A stretch of DNA of 64,000 bases from Deltaproteobacteria bacterium. Its GTDB lineage: Bacteria > UBA10199 > DSSB01. Below are positions 15,876 through 25,334 of this stretch, in pieces. Below the pieces are notes generated by a model, which worked only from the letters and a program-made list of their open reading frames with translations, had not been told where the DNA came from and searched no databases. Position 1 is the stretch's first letter; the number at the start of each line of letters is the position of its first letter. The stretch lies in contig JACKPJ010000002.1 in assembly GCA_024233625.1 (NCBI GenBank), forward strand, positions 62,001-126,000, in the 5' to 3' direction. The position numbers and the translations under genes are program-made.

Positions 15876-16589
15876 ATGGCAAGAAAAAACCCTCTTAAAT
15901 TTCATCATACCCAAGTGTTGAGTGGACAACCTGCATTTAAACCTTTACCGCCTGCGCGCAATTTTTTTCTTTTTGGAATTTCTCTTTTGATTGCTATCTT
16001 TATTGCGTCAGCAATTTTCTATATTAATACTCACGTGAAGGTCTATGATTACGGTTATCAAATTAACCAGGCGATTCAGAGAAAACGAGCATTGATTGAA
16101 GAGAATAAAAGACTTCGCCTCGAAATTGCTCAACTAAAAACTCCTGGGCGTATTGAAAAAGAAGTTCATGAATCTCTCAGTGTTCCTCAAGCCTCCCAAA
16201 TTGTTTATTTGCAAGATTTGAAACAGTCTCAATTTTATCATTTAGCTTCAATGCAATCGAAAAGTGAGCCTGCAGTGAAGTCCATCGCAAAACCAGAGCA
16301 AGTCGTTAAAAAAAATAAGGTTAATCCATCAAAAGCCCAAGCGGTAACAAACAAGAAAAAAGTCGCTAAAACAAATAAACAGAAAAAAACAACAGATAAA
16401 AAGACACATAAAAAGAAAACAACATTGGCAAAGTCGTCGCTACAGTCCAAAGCAAAGAAAAAATCTTTAGCCAAAAAGAAAAACAATCAAAAGAAAAAAT
16501 CAGCTATGCCACTGGTAAAGGGAAGCTCAAAAAAGATTTTGGCAAAAATTCCTCAAAAAAAGAAACCGAGTTTAGACCCTTTGCCTTAA
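15876..16589 (+). CDS. ftsL: FtsL-like cell division protein with long lysine-rich tail
   Basis: From the ATG at 15876 the protein has 237 residues. A cytosolic head precedes one membrane segment (FFLFGISLLIAIFIASAIFY, ~30-50). A periplasmic coiled coil follows (INQAIQRKRALIEENKRLRL) and ends at GRIEKEVHESL, as in FtsL of the FtsBLQ complex. The remaining ~110 residues are extremely Lys-rich (KKTTDKKTHKKKTTLAKSSL). FtsL is usually 90-130 residues, so this tail is an extension. Position between rsmH and ftsI supports the call. Confidence 0.85.
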   Translation: MARKNPLKFHHTQVLSGQPAFKPLPPARNFFLFGISLLIAIFIASAIFYINTHVKVYDYGYQINQAIQRKRALIEENKRLRLEIAQLKTPGRIEKEVHESLSVPQASQIVYLQDLKQSQFYHLASMQSKSEPAVKSIAKPEQVVKKNKVNPSKAQAVTNKKKVAKTNKQKKTTDKKTHKKKTTLAKSSLQSKAKKKSLAKKKNNQKKKSAMPLVKGSSKKILAKIPQKKKPSLDPLP

Positions 16590-16664
16590 TAACAGCCTGA
16601 CTAAAAAGTTAGATGAAAAAGTAGGTTAAAATAAATAACCTTCCATGACTCTCTGGTTCAAGCT

Positions 16665-18782
16665 ATGAAAGTAAAAGCACTCAAAGAAAAACCAGATTCC
16701 AGAAAACTTCGAATACGTATTCGAGTTTTCGGTTTTATATTCCTCATCTTGTTTGGTCTTTTAGGTCTCCGCGCTTTTAATTTACATTTAGAGGTCAATC
16801 CGCATTTATCTTCTTACAAAGATACGCAATATCAACGCAAAATTGTGCTTTCTCCCAAAAGAGGAAATATTTTAGACGCTAATCACGAAACCCTAGCGAT
16901 GGATGTTGAGGTTTATAGTATCTACGCTTCCCCGCATTTAATTGAAGAGCCTAAAGAGTTTGCCAAACAGTTGGCACCTTTGCTGCAAATCAGTTCTCAA
17001 GATGTTTTAAAGAAAATTTCGAATAAAAAGAAAAAGTTTGTTTGGTTAAAGCGTCGGGTTGAAAAAAAAGAAAGTGAGAAAGTAAGAGAGTTGGACCTTG
17101 AAGGAATTGGTCTATTACCCGAATATAAACGCTTTTATCCTAATAATCATCTTGCCGCAAATTTAATTGGAATTGCTGGTTATGATGCGAAGGCCCTGGA
17201 AGGTATGGAGCTTTCCTACGATTCGATATTAAAAAATAAGGCTCAACCTGTTTACGTTGAAAAAGATGCCAAAGGCCGACCTTTTGCTTCTTTTGATTTG
17301 CTCAAAGCAGCCAATGCCAAACAGATTGTTTTAACCTTGGATAAGTATATTCAGCATATTGCCGAAAAAGAGCTGGATGAAGCCGTCAAAAAAGCGAATG
17401 CCAAGAGTGGGGTTGCGATTGTGCTTGAAGCAAAGACAGGTTCTATTTTGGCGATGGCAGTCAGTCCCTCTTATAATCCCAATGACCTGAAAAATTATCA
17501 AGTCGGTAAGGCCCGCAATCGAGCGATTGCTGATATGATAGAGCCTGGATCAACTTTTAAGGCTTTTACAGCGGCAATTGCTCTCGAAAATAAAGCCATT
17601 ACTCCTCAGGGTTCGATGAATTGTGAAAATGGTCGCATGAAGGTGGGTAAGCACACGATCAAAGACACTCACCCTTATGGTATGCTGAGTTTGCGTGATA
17701 TTATTAAGTACAGTAGTAATATTTGTAGTTATAAATTAGCGCAAAAGGTGGGCAAAGAAAAATTTATCGCGAGCCTGCGAGATTTGGGTTTTGGTCAGAA
17801 GACGGGGATTCAACTGCCAGGCGAGATTCCGGGTTTATTAGACAGTGCTAAAAATATGAGACCTATTCGCTTAGGTAACATCGGTTTTGGCCAAGGAGTC
17901 ACGGTAACACCTTTGCAAATTGCCCTGGCTTATGGCGCGATTGCCAATGGCGGTTATTTGATGAAGCCGCGGCTGGTCAAAGATGTTTTGGATAGTGAGG
18001 GTAATGTGATCGAGAGCTTTCCTCCTCAAGAAGTTCATCAAGTTTTTAGTCCAGAGGTTACTAAGATAACGACAGAGTATTTAAAGTCCGTTGTCGAAAA
18101 AGGAGGAACCGGAACTCGAGCAGCCTTCGAGGATTATGGGGTTGCAGGTAAAACGGGAACGGCACAAAAAACTCAGGAAGGAAGAAGAGGTTATGCCAAA
18201 CATAAATATGTTGCTTCTTTTGTGGGCTTTGCGCCAACTCACCGACCAGAACTTGTCGTTGTGGTATCGATTGATGAACCCAAAGGTGCCTATTATGGTG
18301 GAGTGGTGAGTGCTCCTGTCTTCAAAAACATTATGGGTCAAAGTTTAGCTTATCTCAAAATTAGTCCAGAGAAGCAGGATAATATGGCTCAGGAAGCCTT
18401 AGCTTTAAAAAAAATGAAAGAAGCCACCCAGATTGTGACAAAAAAAACCCAAGAACTTGAAAAAGAGCCAGTCAAAGAGAAAAAGGAAATCGGGCAAGCG
18501 AGTGAGCAAGCTTCTCAAAGTATGGCTTTTTCAAAAAATGCAAGCCCCGATAAAATTCAGCAGGCTTCAAAAGATTCTGAAAATATAATCAACGATCAAC
18601 AGCCTCATCGCGTACCGACCTTTACGGGGCTTTCCGTGCGAGAGGTTTTGAGGAAGGCGCAACAAGGAGAGCTTGAGGTGAAGATTGAAGGCAGTGGAAT
18701 TTGCTATCAGCAAAATCCGGAAGCTGGCAGGTTGATGAAAGGAAGTGAACCAATAACAGTGGAGTGTCACCCACCTATATAA
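16665..18782 (+). CDS. ftsI: Penicillin-binding protein FtsI (PBP3) with C-terminal PASTA domain
   Basis: This 705-residue septal peptidoglycan transpeptidase has one N-terminal membrane segment (FIFLILFGLLGLRAF) and the PBP dimerisation domain. The transpeptidase motifs are EPGSTFKAFTAAIAL (SxxK serine), YSSNICSYKLAQ (SxN) and VAGKTGTAQK (KTG). A charged linker leads to a PASTA domain at the end (RVPTFTGLSVREVLRKA). It acts with FtsW, encoded downstream. A single C-terminal PASTA is seen in Gram-positive and some deltaproteobacterial enzymes. Confidence 0.96.
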   Translation: MKVKALKEKPDSRKLRIRIRVFGFIFLILFGLLGLRAFNLHLEVNPHLSSYKDTQYQRKIVLSPKRGNILDANHETLAMDVEVYSIYASPHLIEEPKEFAKQLAPLLQISSQDVLKKISNKKKKFVWLKRRVEKKESEKVRELDLEGIGLLPEYKRFYPNNHLAANLIGIAGYDAKALEGMELSYDSILKNKAQPVYVEKDAKGRPFASFDLLKAANAKQIVLTLDKYIQHIAEKELDEAVKKANAKSGVAIVLEAKTGSILAMAVSPSYNPNDLKNYQVGKARNRAIADMIEPGSTFKAFTAAIALENKAITPQGSMNCENGRMKVGKHTIKDTHPYGMLSLRDIIKYSSNICSYKLAQKVGKEKFIASLRDLGFGQKTGIQLPGEIPGLLDSAKNMRPIRLGNIGFGQGVTVTPLQIALAYGAIANGGYLMKPRLVKDVLDSEGNVIESFPPQEVHQVFSPEVTKITTEYLKSVVEKGGTGTRAAFEDYGVAGKTGTAQKTQEGRRGYAKHKYVASFVGFAPTHRPELVVVVSIDEPKGAYYGGVVSAPVFKNIMGQSLAYLKISPEKQDNMAQEALALKKMKEATQIVTKKTQELEKEPVKEKKEIGQASEQASQSMAFSKNASPDKIQQASKDSENIINDQQPHRVPTFTGLSVREVLRKAQQGELEVKIEGSGICYQQNPEAGRLMKGSEPITVECHPPI

Positions 18783-18787
18783 AAATT

Positions 18788-20287
18788 ATGATTTCAATAT
18801 TATTATCAAAACTTCTTCCGCTGCTAGATCTTGAAAAAAGCTGGCATTATGCGGATCTTCCCATCACAGGAATTGCCTTCAACTCGAAGAAAGTGAAGCC
18901 TGGCGATCTCTTTATAGCGATTTGCGGGACGCAAGTCGATGGACACGATTATATCGCCCAAGCTTTGGGACAAGGAGCTGTCGCTTGCATTGTCGAAAAA
19001 GAAGTGACGGCACTACCAAAAGTTGTTCCTATTTTACAGGTCAGTAATTCTCGTTTGGCCCTGAGCCATGTCGCAAATGCATTTTACCAAAATGTTTCTG
19101 AAAAGCTGAAAATCGTGGGTATTACGGGGACTAATGGCAAAACAACCATGAGTTGTTTGGTTCAGGCGATTTTAAATCATGCGGGGATTTCTTGCGGGCG
19201 CATGGGTACGATTGGGTATCAATATGGAGAGCATTTTATCGAAGCTTTGCATACGACTCCCGAATCCACTGAGATTCATCAAGTGCTGGCAAAAATGTTG
19301 AGTCATGGTGTTCAAGCCGTTGCGATGGAAGTCAGTTCGCATGCGATTGATTTGCATCGCGTGGCAGATGTTCAATTTGATGTCGCTGTGTTTAGCAACT
19401 TGACTCCCGAACATTTAGATTATCACCAGGATATGGAAACTTATTTTGCTGTAAAACAACGCTTGTTTCTAGAGTTGTTGCCGCGGGGAAAAGGTCTCAA
19501 AAAATCGATTATTAATGCGGATGACCCTTATGGTCTTAAATTGATTGAAAGTTTGGAGGCAGCGGCTTTGGATTATTGGAGTTATTCTACCCATGCCCAA
19601 AGTAAGTGGGATATTTTTGTGACAGATTGGAAAAGTACACTTGAGGGAATTACAGCTCAGATCATGACTCCACAGGGAGAACTGAGTATTCATTCGCCTT
19701 TGATTGGCGCTTTCAACCTTTCTAATATCTTAGCAGCGATTTCAGTTGCTGTTGCCTGGGAAGTGCCTCTTGCTATAATTAGTGAGGCATTAGCGTCTTA
19801 TGCAGATGTTCCGGGCCGCTTGCAAAAGATTGAGAATCCTCAAGGTGTTCATGTCTATGTCGATTATGCGCATACTCCGGATGCTTTAAAAAACGTTTTG
19901 CAAACTTTGCGTGAACTCAATCCTCCACGTTTGATCACGGTCTTCGGTTGTGGAGGAGACCGGGATGCCCAAAAACGTCCCATTATGGGTTGTGAGGTTG
20001 CTAAGTATTCGGATGCAGCGATTGTGACCAGTGATAATCCGCGAACGGAAGATCCTCAGCAGATTATTGAAGACATCCTTCCAGGAGTTCAGGAGGGTGG
20101 CCTCGAGTTAGAAAAAAATTGTTGGGTTGAGCCGGATCGCCGTCAGGCAATTTTTAAAGCTTTGCAATTTGCTCAAGAGGGAGATCTGGTTTTGATTGCG
20201 GGAAAAGGTCATGAAGATTATCAAATTTTGGGTAAAGAAAAAGTGCATTTTGATGATCGGGAGGTGGTGAGAGAGTTTTTTAAATAA
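18788..20287 (+). CDS. murE: UDP-MurNAc-tripeptide synthetase MurE
   Basis: From the ATG at 18788 the enzyme has 499 residues; an upstream GTG at 18764 would overlap ftsI. The Mur-ligase ATP loop is VGITGTNGKTTMSC, and the central domain has EVSSHAIDLHRV. The C-terminal domain has YAHTPDALKNVL and SDNPRTEDP. The DNPR motif marks enzymes that add meso-diaminopimelate, so the peptidoglycan is predicted to be DAP-type. It starts 5 bp after ftsI. Confidence 0.97.
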   Translation: MISILLSKLLPLLDLEKSWHYADLPITGIAFNSKKVKPGDLFIAICGTQVDGHDYIAQALGQGAVACIVEKEVTALPKVVPILQVSNSRLALSHVANAFYQNVSEKLKIVGITGTNGKTTMSCLVQAILNHAGISCGRMGTIGYQYGEHFIEALHTTPESTEIHQVLAKMLSHGVQAVAMEVSSHAIDLHRVADVQFDVAVFSNLTPEHLDYHQDMETYFAVKQRLFLELLPRGKGLKKSIINADDPYGLKLIESLEAAALDYWSYSTHAQSKWDIFVTDWKSTLEGITAQIMTPQGELSIHSPLIGAFNLSNILAAISVAVAWEVPLAIISEALASYADVPGRLQKIENPQGVHVYVDYAHTPDALKNVLQTLRELNPPRLITVFGCGGDRDAQKRPIMGCEVAKYSDAAIVTSDNPRTEDPQQIIEDILPGVQEGGLELEKNCWVEPDRRQAIFKALQFAQEGDLVLIAGKGHEDYQILGKEKVHFDDREVVREFFK

Positions 20288-20308
20288 AGATATTTCTCGG
20301 ATAAACTT

Positions 20309-21700
20309 ATGATTAAAGAAAGTCTCCATTGGGTTTTGTCAAGTTGTGCAGGTCGCGTGCTTGGTCAAACTTTGCAAAAAGAGTTTTGCGGAGTGAGTAC
20401 GGATACGCGTCAAATTAAAGCAGGTGAGCTTTTTTTCTGTCTGCGTGCTCAGCGTGATGGACATCTTTATTTAAAAGAAGCAATCGAAAAAGGTTGTGCT
20501 GCAGTAGTTGTCGATGAGCAATTCATTCAGGAGCATTCTCCTCAAGAGAGCTCCGTTCCTCTCATTGTGGTCAAAGATACTTTGCAAGCCTTGGGAGATT
20601 TAGCCCATGCCTGGAGGCTCAAATTTAATATTCCTGTATTGGCAATTACAGGAAGTAACGGCAAGACCACCACTAAAGAACTCATTAAAACCGTCTTGGA
20701 AGAACATTTTAAACTTTTGGTCACAGCGGGCAATCTCAATAATTTGATTGGTGTTCCTAAAACGCTTTTTCAACTCACTGAAACTCATCAAATTGCCATT
20801 ATCGAAATGGGAATGAACCATTACGGGGAGATTGCGCGTCTCACCGAGATTGCTAAACCCAGTTTAGCGTTGATTACCAACGTGGGAAAAGCGCATTTGG
20901 AGCATTTTGGAAGTGTCGAAGCGATTGCCAAAGCCAAGGGTGAACTTTTTGCGGGTTTATCCAGTGATGCGATCGCCTTTGTTAATGTTAAAGATCCTCT
21001 CGTTGCCGCTTTAGCGACACCGGCAAAAAAAATTCCTTTTGGAAGTTTGGAGTCTCAGTATTGGACAGAAGCCGCGGATTCTCAAGATCCCGATTTATTA
21101 GCCTTACAGGCTCATGTGCATGGACAGTCTAATCGGCTTGAGCTTCGACTTCTGGGTGAACACAATCGGCAAAATATTTTGGCGGCTTTAGTGATTGCGG
21201 ATCATTTTGGACTCAGCCTCGAGGATGCCAAATCTAGTCTGGAAAATTTTATTTCTGTTTCGGGGCGTATGCAATTACTCAAGCTTAAATCAGGAGCTTA
21301 TCTGATTAACGACTGTTATAATGCCAATCCTGCATCGATGGCAGCGGCTCTTAAGACTTTGGCTCATTTAAGATCAAAGGAGGATGGGCAGAAAGCTCTC
21401 GCGATCTTGGGAGAGATGTTGGAGGTTGGGGAAGCTTCCGAAAATGAGCATTTTCAAATTGGTCAATTATTAGCGGACTTGGGAATTGAGGCAATGATTG
21501 CAGTCGGAGAACATGCCAATTCTCTGTTGAGTGGGGTGCAGTCTATTTCAGAAAATTTTGGGGATTATTTGGCTTGTTCTGATAATGAAGCTGTGAAGAA
21601 AATTTTAAAAGACAAGTTCCAGGATTTTTCTTGGATTTTAGTTAAAGGTTCTCGGGGAAGTCACTTAGAACAAGTGGTTGATTTTCTTTTATCTCGTTAA
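20309..21700 (+). CDS. murF: UDP-MurNAc-tripeptide:D-Ala-D-Ala ligase MurF
   Basis: This 463-residue Mur ligase adds D-Ala-D-Ala to UDP-MurNAc-tripeptide. It shows the N-terminal STDTRQIKAGELFFCL block, the ATP loop LAITGSNGKTTTKELI, the MurF-specific NLNNLIGVPKTLFQL and EMGMNHYGEIARL, and the C-terminal NDCYNANPASMAAAL with GEMLEVG. It follows murE by 21 bp. Confidence 0.97.
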   Translation: MIKESLHWVLSSCAGRVLGQTLQKEFCGVSTDTRQIKAGELFFCLRAQRDGHLYLKEAIEKGCAAVVVDEQFIQEHSPQESSVPLIVVKDTLQALGDLAHAWRLKFNIPVLAITGSNGKTTTKELIKTVLEEHFKLLVTAGNLNNLIGVPKTLFQLTETHQIAIIEMGMNHYGEIARLTEIAKPSLALITNVGKAHLEHFGSVEAIAKAKGELFAGLSSDAIAFVNVKDPLVAALATPAKKIPFGSLESQYWTEAADSQDPDLLALQAHVHGQSNRLELRLLGEHNRQNILAALVIADHFGLSLEDAKSSLENFISVSGRMQLLKLKSGAYLINDCYNANPASMAAALKTLAHLRSKEDGQKALAILGEMLEVGEASENEHFQIGQLLADLGIEAMIAVGEHANSLLSGVQSISENFGDYLACSDNEAVKKILKDKFQDFSWILVKGSRGSHLEQVVDFLLSR

Positions 21701-21718
21701 TTGAGGCAAAGTTCTATT

Positions 21719-22792
21719 ATGTTTTATTATTTATATCTGCAAAATAAAGACGAAATGATCTTTAACATTTTTAAATATATTACCTTTAGAACTTTTGCCG
21801 CAGTCGTGACGGCATTCTTTCTCTACATTGTATTGGGAAAACCCTTTATTCATTATTTAAAGAATCGCTCCATTGGTCAATTTATTCGTGGGGAAGGACC
21901 TGAAAGTCATTCAAAAAAACAAGGTACTCCGACGATGGGTGGGCTTTTGATTATCTTTTGTGTTCTCATTTCGATTCTCTTATGGGGTAATTTAACCAAC
22001 GCTTATCTATGGATTGTGGTTTTTGTCTTGCTAGCCTACGGCGCGATTGGTTTTTATGATGACTTCCAAAAGTTAATCAAAAAGCAAAACTTAGGTCTGC
22101 AAGCTCGAGTGAAGTTTCCCTTGCAAGTTTTGGTTTGTATGGCTGTGGGTTTTGTACTTATTCACTATCTTGACTTTAATACCAAACTCATTTTCCCTTT
22201 TTTTAAAAATTTTACACCTGATCTGGGTTGGTATTATTTAATCATGATTTTCTTTGTGATTGTTGGCTCCTCCAATGCTGTTAATCTGACCGATGGTTTG
22301 GATGGTTTGGTAGCGGTTCCTAATATCATGGCTTTTTCGACTTACGGGCTTTTGTCTTATATTATTGGACATCGAGTGATTGCCAATTATCTCGATGTGG
22401 CTTTTGTGCCAGGTACCGGTGAACTCTTGGTTCTCTGTGGTGCCGTCGTGGGTGCGATCATTGGTTTCCTTTGGTTTAATTCTTACCCGGCAGAAATTTT
22501 TATGGGAGATACGGGATCGCTCAGTCTAGGCGCCGCTTTGGGAACGGTGGCAATTTTAGCTAAGTCCGAACTCTTGTTGATTTTAATTGGAGGTATTTTT
22601 GTTCTGGAAACCTTATCTGTGATGACCCAAGTGATTTCATTTAAACTAACAGGGAAGCGCATCTTTCGCATGGCTCCTTTGCATCATCATTTTGAATTAA
22701 AAGGTTGGGCAGAACCTAAAGTGATTGTGCGCTTTTGGATTATTAGTTTTATGTTGTGTATGTTGTCTTTAGCAACCCTAAAAATTAGGTAG
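21719..22792 (+). CDS. mraY: Phospho-MurNAc-pentapeptide transferase MraY
   Basis: This integral membrane enzyme of 357 residues (from ATG 21719) transfers phospho-MurNAc-pentapeptide to undecaprenyl phosphate, giving lipid I. Family signatures are KKQGTPTMGGLLI, the cytosolic GFYDDFQKLIKK, the DGLDGLVAVPNIMA loop with its magnesium-binding Asp residues, FMGDTGSLSLGAALG and the MAPLHHHFEL motif. About ten hydrophobic segments are visible. A TTG at 21701 directly after murF is a less likely start. Confidence 0.97.
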   Translation: MFYYLYLQNKDEMIFNIFKYITFRTFAAVVTAFFLYIVLGKPFIHYLKNRSIGQFIRGEGPESHSKKQGTPTMGGLLIIFCVLISILLWGNLTNAYLWIVVFVLLAYGAIGFYDDFQKLIKKQNLGLQARVKFPLQVLVCMAVGFVLIHYLDFNTKLIFPFFKNFTPDLGWYYLIMIFFVIVGSSNAVNLTDGLDGLVAVPNIMAFSTYGLLSYIIGHRVIANYLDVAFVPGTGELLVLCGAVVGAIIGFLWFNSYPAEIFMGDTGSLSLGAALGTVAILAKSELLLILIGGIFVLETLSVMTQVISFKLTGKRIFRMAPLHHHFELKGWAEPKVIVRFWIISFMLCMLSLATLKIR

Positions 22793-22848
22793 GGGGACAG
22801 GGGGCGTTTGATCTTAAGTTAGAAAGTTATAGGATTTAAAGTAAAAAA

Positions 22849-24204
22849 ATGAACGTTATCATCTTAGGTCTAGGAAAAACAGGTATCTCCCTAGCAAAAT
22901 ATTTTTATTCTCAGGGAGCTCAGGTGTGGGGAGTGGACGATTCCTCTCCAGAGCCCGACCAAATACAAAATAAAGAGTGGAAGCTTTGCACGCATCAACT
23001 TTTTTTAGGCGGAGACCTCCCCGACTTGACAAAAGTAGAGCGCTTTTTCATCAGTCCAGGAGTGGATCCCAAACATCCTTTGGTGCAAGCAGCTCTCGAG
23101 AAAAATTTAAAGATCGAAGGGGAGCTCGATTTAGCTTATGAACTTATGTGTCAAAACGAAGCAGCCCAATTGATTGCCATTACCGGAACCAATGGAAAAT
23201 CCACGACGACTTCTTTGATCGGAGAGATGCTGAAAAATGCCGGACTCAAGACAGGTGTGGGTGGAAATTTAGGTACACCCTTTTTAGATCTAGTCTTGGA
23301 TGTACAAAACTTTGAATATTTTGTTGTGGAAGTTTCGAGCTTTCAATTAGAGTCGATTCAAAAGTTTCGTCCCCATGTTGCTGTGCTCTTAAATGTCACT
23401 GACGATCATCTCGATCGCTATGATAATTTTGTTCAATATCAAATGGCGAAGGCAAACGTTTTTGCTTTTCAAACCGAGAAAGACTTTGCCGTCTATAATG
23501 ATGATGATTTGCATGTTTTGGAGCTCGTTCAAGACATAGCAGCCAAAAAAGTTCCCTGTAGCACGACCAAGAAGGTAAAGGGTGCCTATACTGACGAAAA
23601 AGAATTTTTCTGGGCGCCAGAGGGAGAAATTATCAGCCGCTTTGATCTTTCCCAAAGAAAACTCCTGGGTTTACATAATTTAGAAAATATCGGGGCTGCG
23701 ATTGCCGTTTGTAAGACCTTACAGATTGCCGATGAAGCCATTCAACAAGCGATTGATCAGTATGCCGGTTTGCCTCACCGTTTGGAACATGTCGCGAGGG
23801 TCAATGGACTCGACTATTATGATGATTCCAAAGCGACTAACGTCGGTGCGCTGGCGATGAGCTTGGCAAGTTTTGATCAGCCGCTTATTTTAATCGCGGG
23901 TGGAAAAGACAAGGGGGGAGATTTTAAGAGTTTAGCTCCACTGATGCGTGCCAAGGTGGCTCTCTTGATTGTTATGGGAGAGGCAAAAGAGCGTATGATG
24001 CGTGAACTTGAGGGTGTTGTTCCGATGGAGGTGGTGGAGAGCATGGAAGCTGCGGTTGAACTCGCAGCCCAAAACTCAAGTGGGTCCAGTGCGGTGCTTT
24101 TGAGCCCAGCTTGTTCGAGCTTTGACATGTTTGACAATTACGCACAAAGGGGTGAAGTATTTAAAGCCTGTGTGAGAAGAATTTTAAAAAATTATGAAGG
24201 ATAA
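22849..24204 (+). CDS. murD: UDP-MurNAc-L-Ala:D-Glu ligase MurD
   Basis: This 451-residue Mur ligase has the N-terminal Rossmann block VIILGLGKTGISLAKYF, the ATP loop IAITGTNGKSTTTSLIG, EVSSFQLESIQKF, the HRLEHVARVNGLDYYDDSKA block and the C-terminal LLSPACSSFDMFDNYAQRG. These are diagnostic of MurD, which adds D-glutamate. The gene overlaps ftsW by 11 bp. Confidence 0.97.
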   Translation: MNVIILGLGKTGISLAKYFYSQGAQVWGVDDSSPEPDQIQNKEWKLCTHQLFLGGDLPDLTKVERFFISPGVDPKHPLVQAALEKNLKIEGELDLAYELMCQNEAAQLIAITGTNGKSTTTSLIGEMLKNAGLKTGVGGNLGTPFLDLVLDVQNFEYFVVEVSSFQLESIQKFRPHVAVLLNVTDDHLDRYDNFVQYQMAKANVFAFQTEKDFAVYNDDDLHVLELVQDIAAKKVPCSTTKKVKGAYTDEKEFFWAPEGEIISRFDLSQRKLLGLHNLENIGAAIAVCKTLQIADEAIQQAIDQYAGLPHRLEHVARVNGLDYYDDSKATNVGALAMSLASFDQPLILIAGGKDKGGDFKSLAPLMRAKVALLIVMGEAKERMMRELEGVVPMEVVESMEAAVELAAQNSSGSSAVLLSPACSSFDMFDNYAQRGEVFKACVRRILKNYEG

Positions 24205-25309
24205 AATAACAACTCATCAAGGAATTGACTATGCACTATTTGTCACCACTCTCATGCTGATGGCAGTGGGAGTGATGATGGTCTATTCTTCTTCTGCTAT
24301 TTTTGCGAAAGAGAATTTTAGCGATTCCCTCTATTTTTTAAAAAAAGAAGCGATCTTTACTAGTCTGGGCGTCGTCAGTATTTTGGTATTTCGCAAGATC
24401 GATTATCACATTTATTATAAGCTGGTTTATCCTATTTTAATCTTCACTTTATTCCTACTGATTTTAGTTTTCTTGCCCGGAATTGGCCATAGCGTCAAAG
24501 GGGCTCAACGTTGGATCAGAATTGCAGGGTTTTCTTTGCAGCCTTCAGAGTTTACCAAAATTGCTCTTTTAATTTTTCTTGCCTATTCGCTGAGTAAAAA
24601 GGGGACCTCCATTAAGAGTTTTTCCAAAGGGCTCTTGCCAGTGTTAGGAATTTCAGGTTTGTTTTTGGGCTTGGTTTTATTGCAAAAAGATTTGGGAACG
24701 CCGATGATTTTGGTGGCTTTGATTTTTACCATGCTCTTCATCGGTGGGGCACGCTTTTTACATCTTTTTTCGATGTTTGCGGTTTGTGTTCCAGCCTTAG
24801 CGGCTTTGATTTATTTCTTTCCTCATCGTGTGAAAAGATTGATCTGTTTTTGGGATCCTTTTCAGGAACCCTATGGCTGCGGCTTTCAATTGATTCAATC
24901 TTATGTTGCCTTTCAGGGAGGGGGCTTGACAGGAAGAGGACTTGGACAGGGAAAACAAAAACTGTTTTATCTTCCGGAGAGTCATACCGATTTTATCTTT
25001 CCTAATTTAGCGGAAGAGCTTGGCCTCATTGGTAGCTTGCTCGTGATCTTTTTCTTCATCGTTCTTTTAGTGCGGGGAATAAAAATTTCAGTACGTGCTC
25101 CGGACAGTTTTGGGACTTATCTTGCGGTGGGTATTACTTTGTTAATTTCTCTGCAAGCAGCTTTTAATTTGGCGGTCGTGATGGGAATGATTCCGACAAA
25201 GGGTTTGCCTTTACCTTTTATCAGTCATGGAGGCACCTATTTATTAGTCGTGACTGCATTGATAGGAGTACTGTTAAATATTTCTTCACAGAGTGTGAAG
25301 GCAGATTAG
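24194..25309 (+). CDS. ftsW: Lipid II polymerase FtsW (SEDS family)
   Basis: This 371-residue SEDS glycosyltransferase has about ten membrane segments. Signatures include MVYSSSAIFA near the N-terminus, GAQRWIRIAGFSLQPSEFTK, LLQKDLGTPMILVAL, PESHTDFIFPNLAEELGLIG (with the catalytic Asp loop) and KGLPLPFISHGGTYLL. It polymerises septal glycan together with FtsI. It overlaps murD, indicating coupled translation. The gene order murD-ftsW-murG favours FtsW over RodA. Confidence 0.95.
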   Translation: MKDKITTHQGIDYALFVTTLMLMAVGVMMVYSSSAIFAKENFSDSLYFLKKEAIFTSLGVVSILVFRKIDYHIYYKLVYPILIFTLFLLILVFLPGIGHSVKGAQRWIRIAGFSLQPSEFTKIALLIFLAYSLSKKGTSIKSFSKGLLPVLGISGLFLGLVLLQKDLGTPMILVALIFTMLFIGGARFLHLFSMFAVCVPALAALIYFFPHRVKRLICFWDPFQEPYGCGFQLIQSYVAFQGGGLTGRGLGQGKQKLFYLPESHTDFIFPNLAEELGLIGSLLVIFFFIVLLVRGIKISVRAPDSFGTYLAVGITLLISLQAAFNLAVVMGMIPTKGLPLPFISHGGTYLLVVTALIGVLLNISSQSVKAD

Positions 25310-25334
25310 TGAGGTCTGACGAGTAGGAACTATC

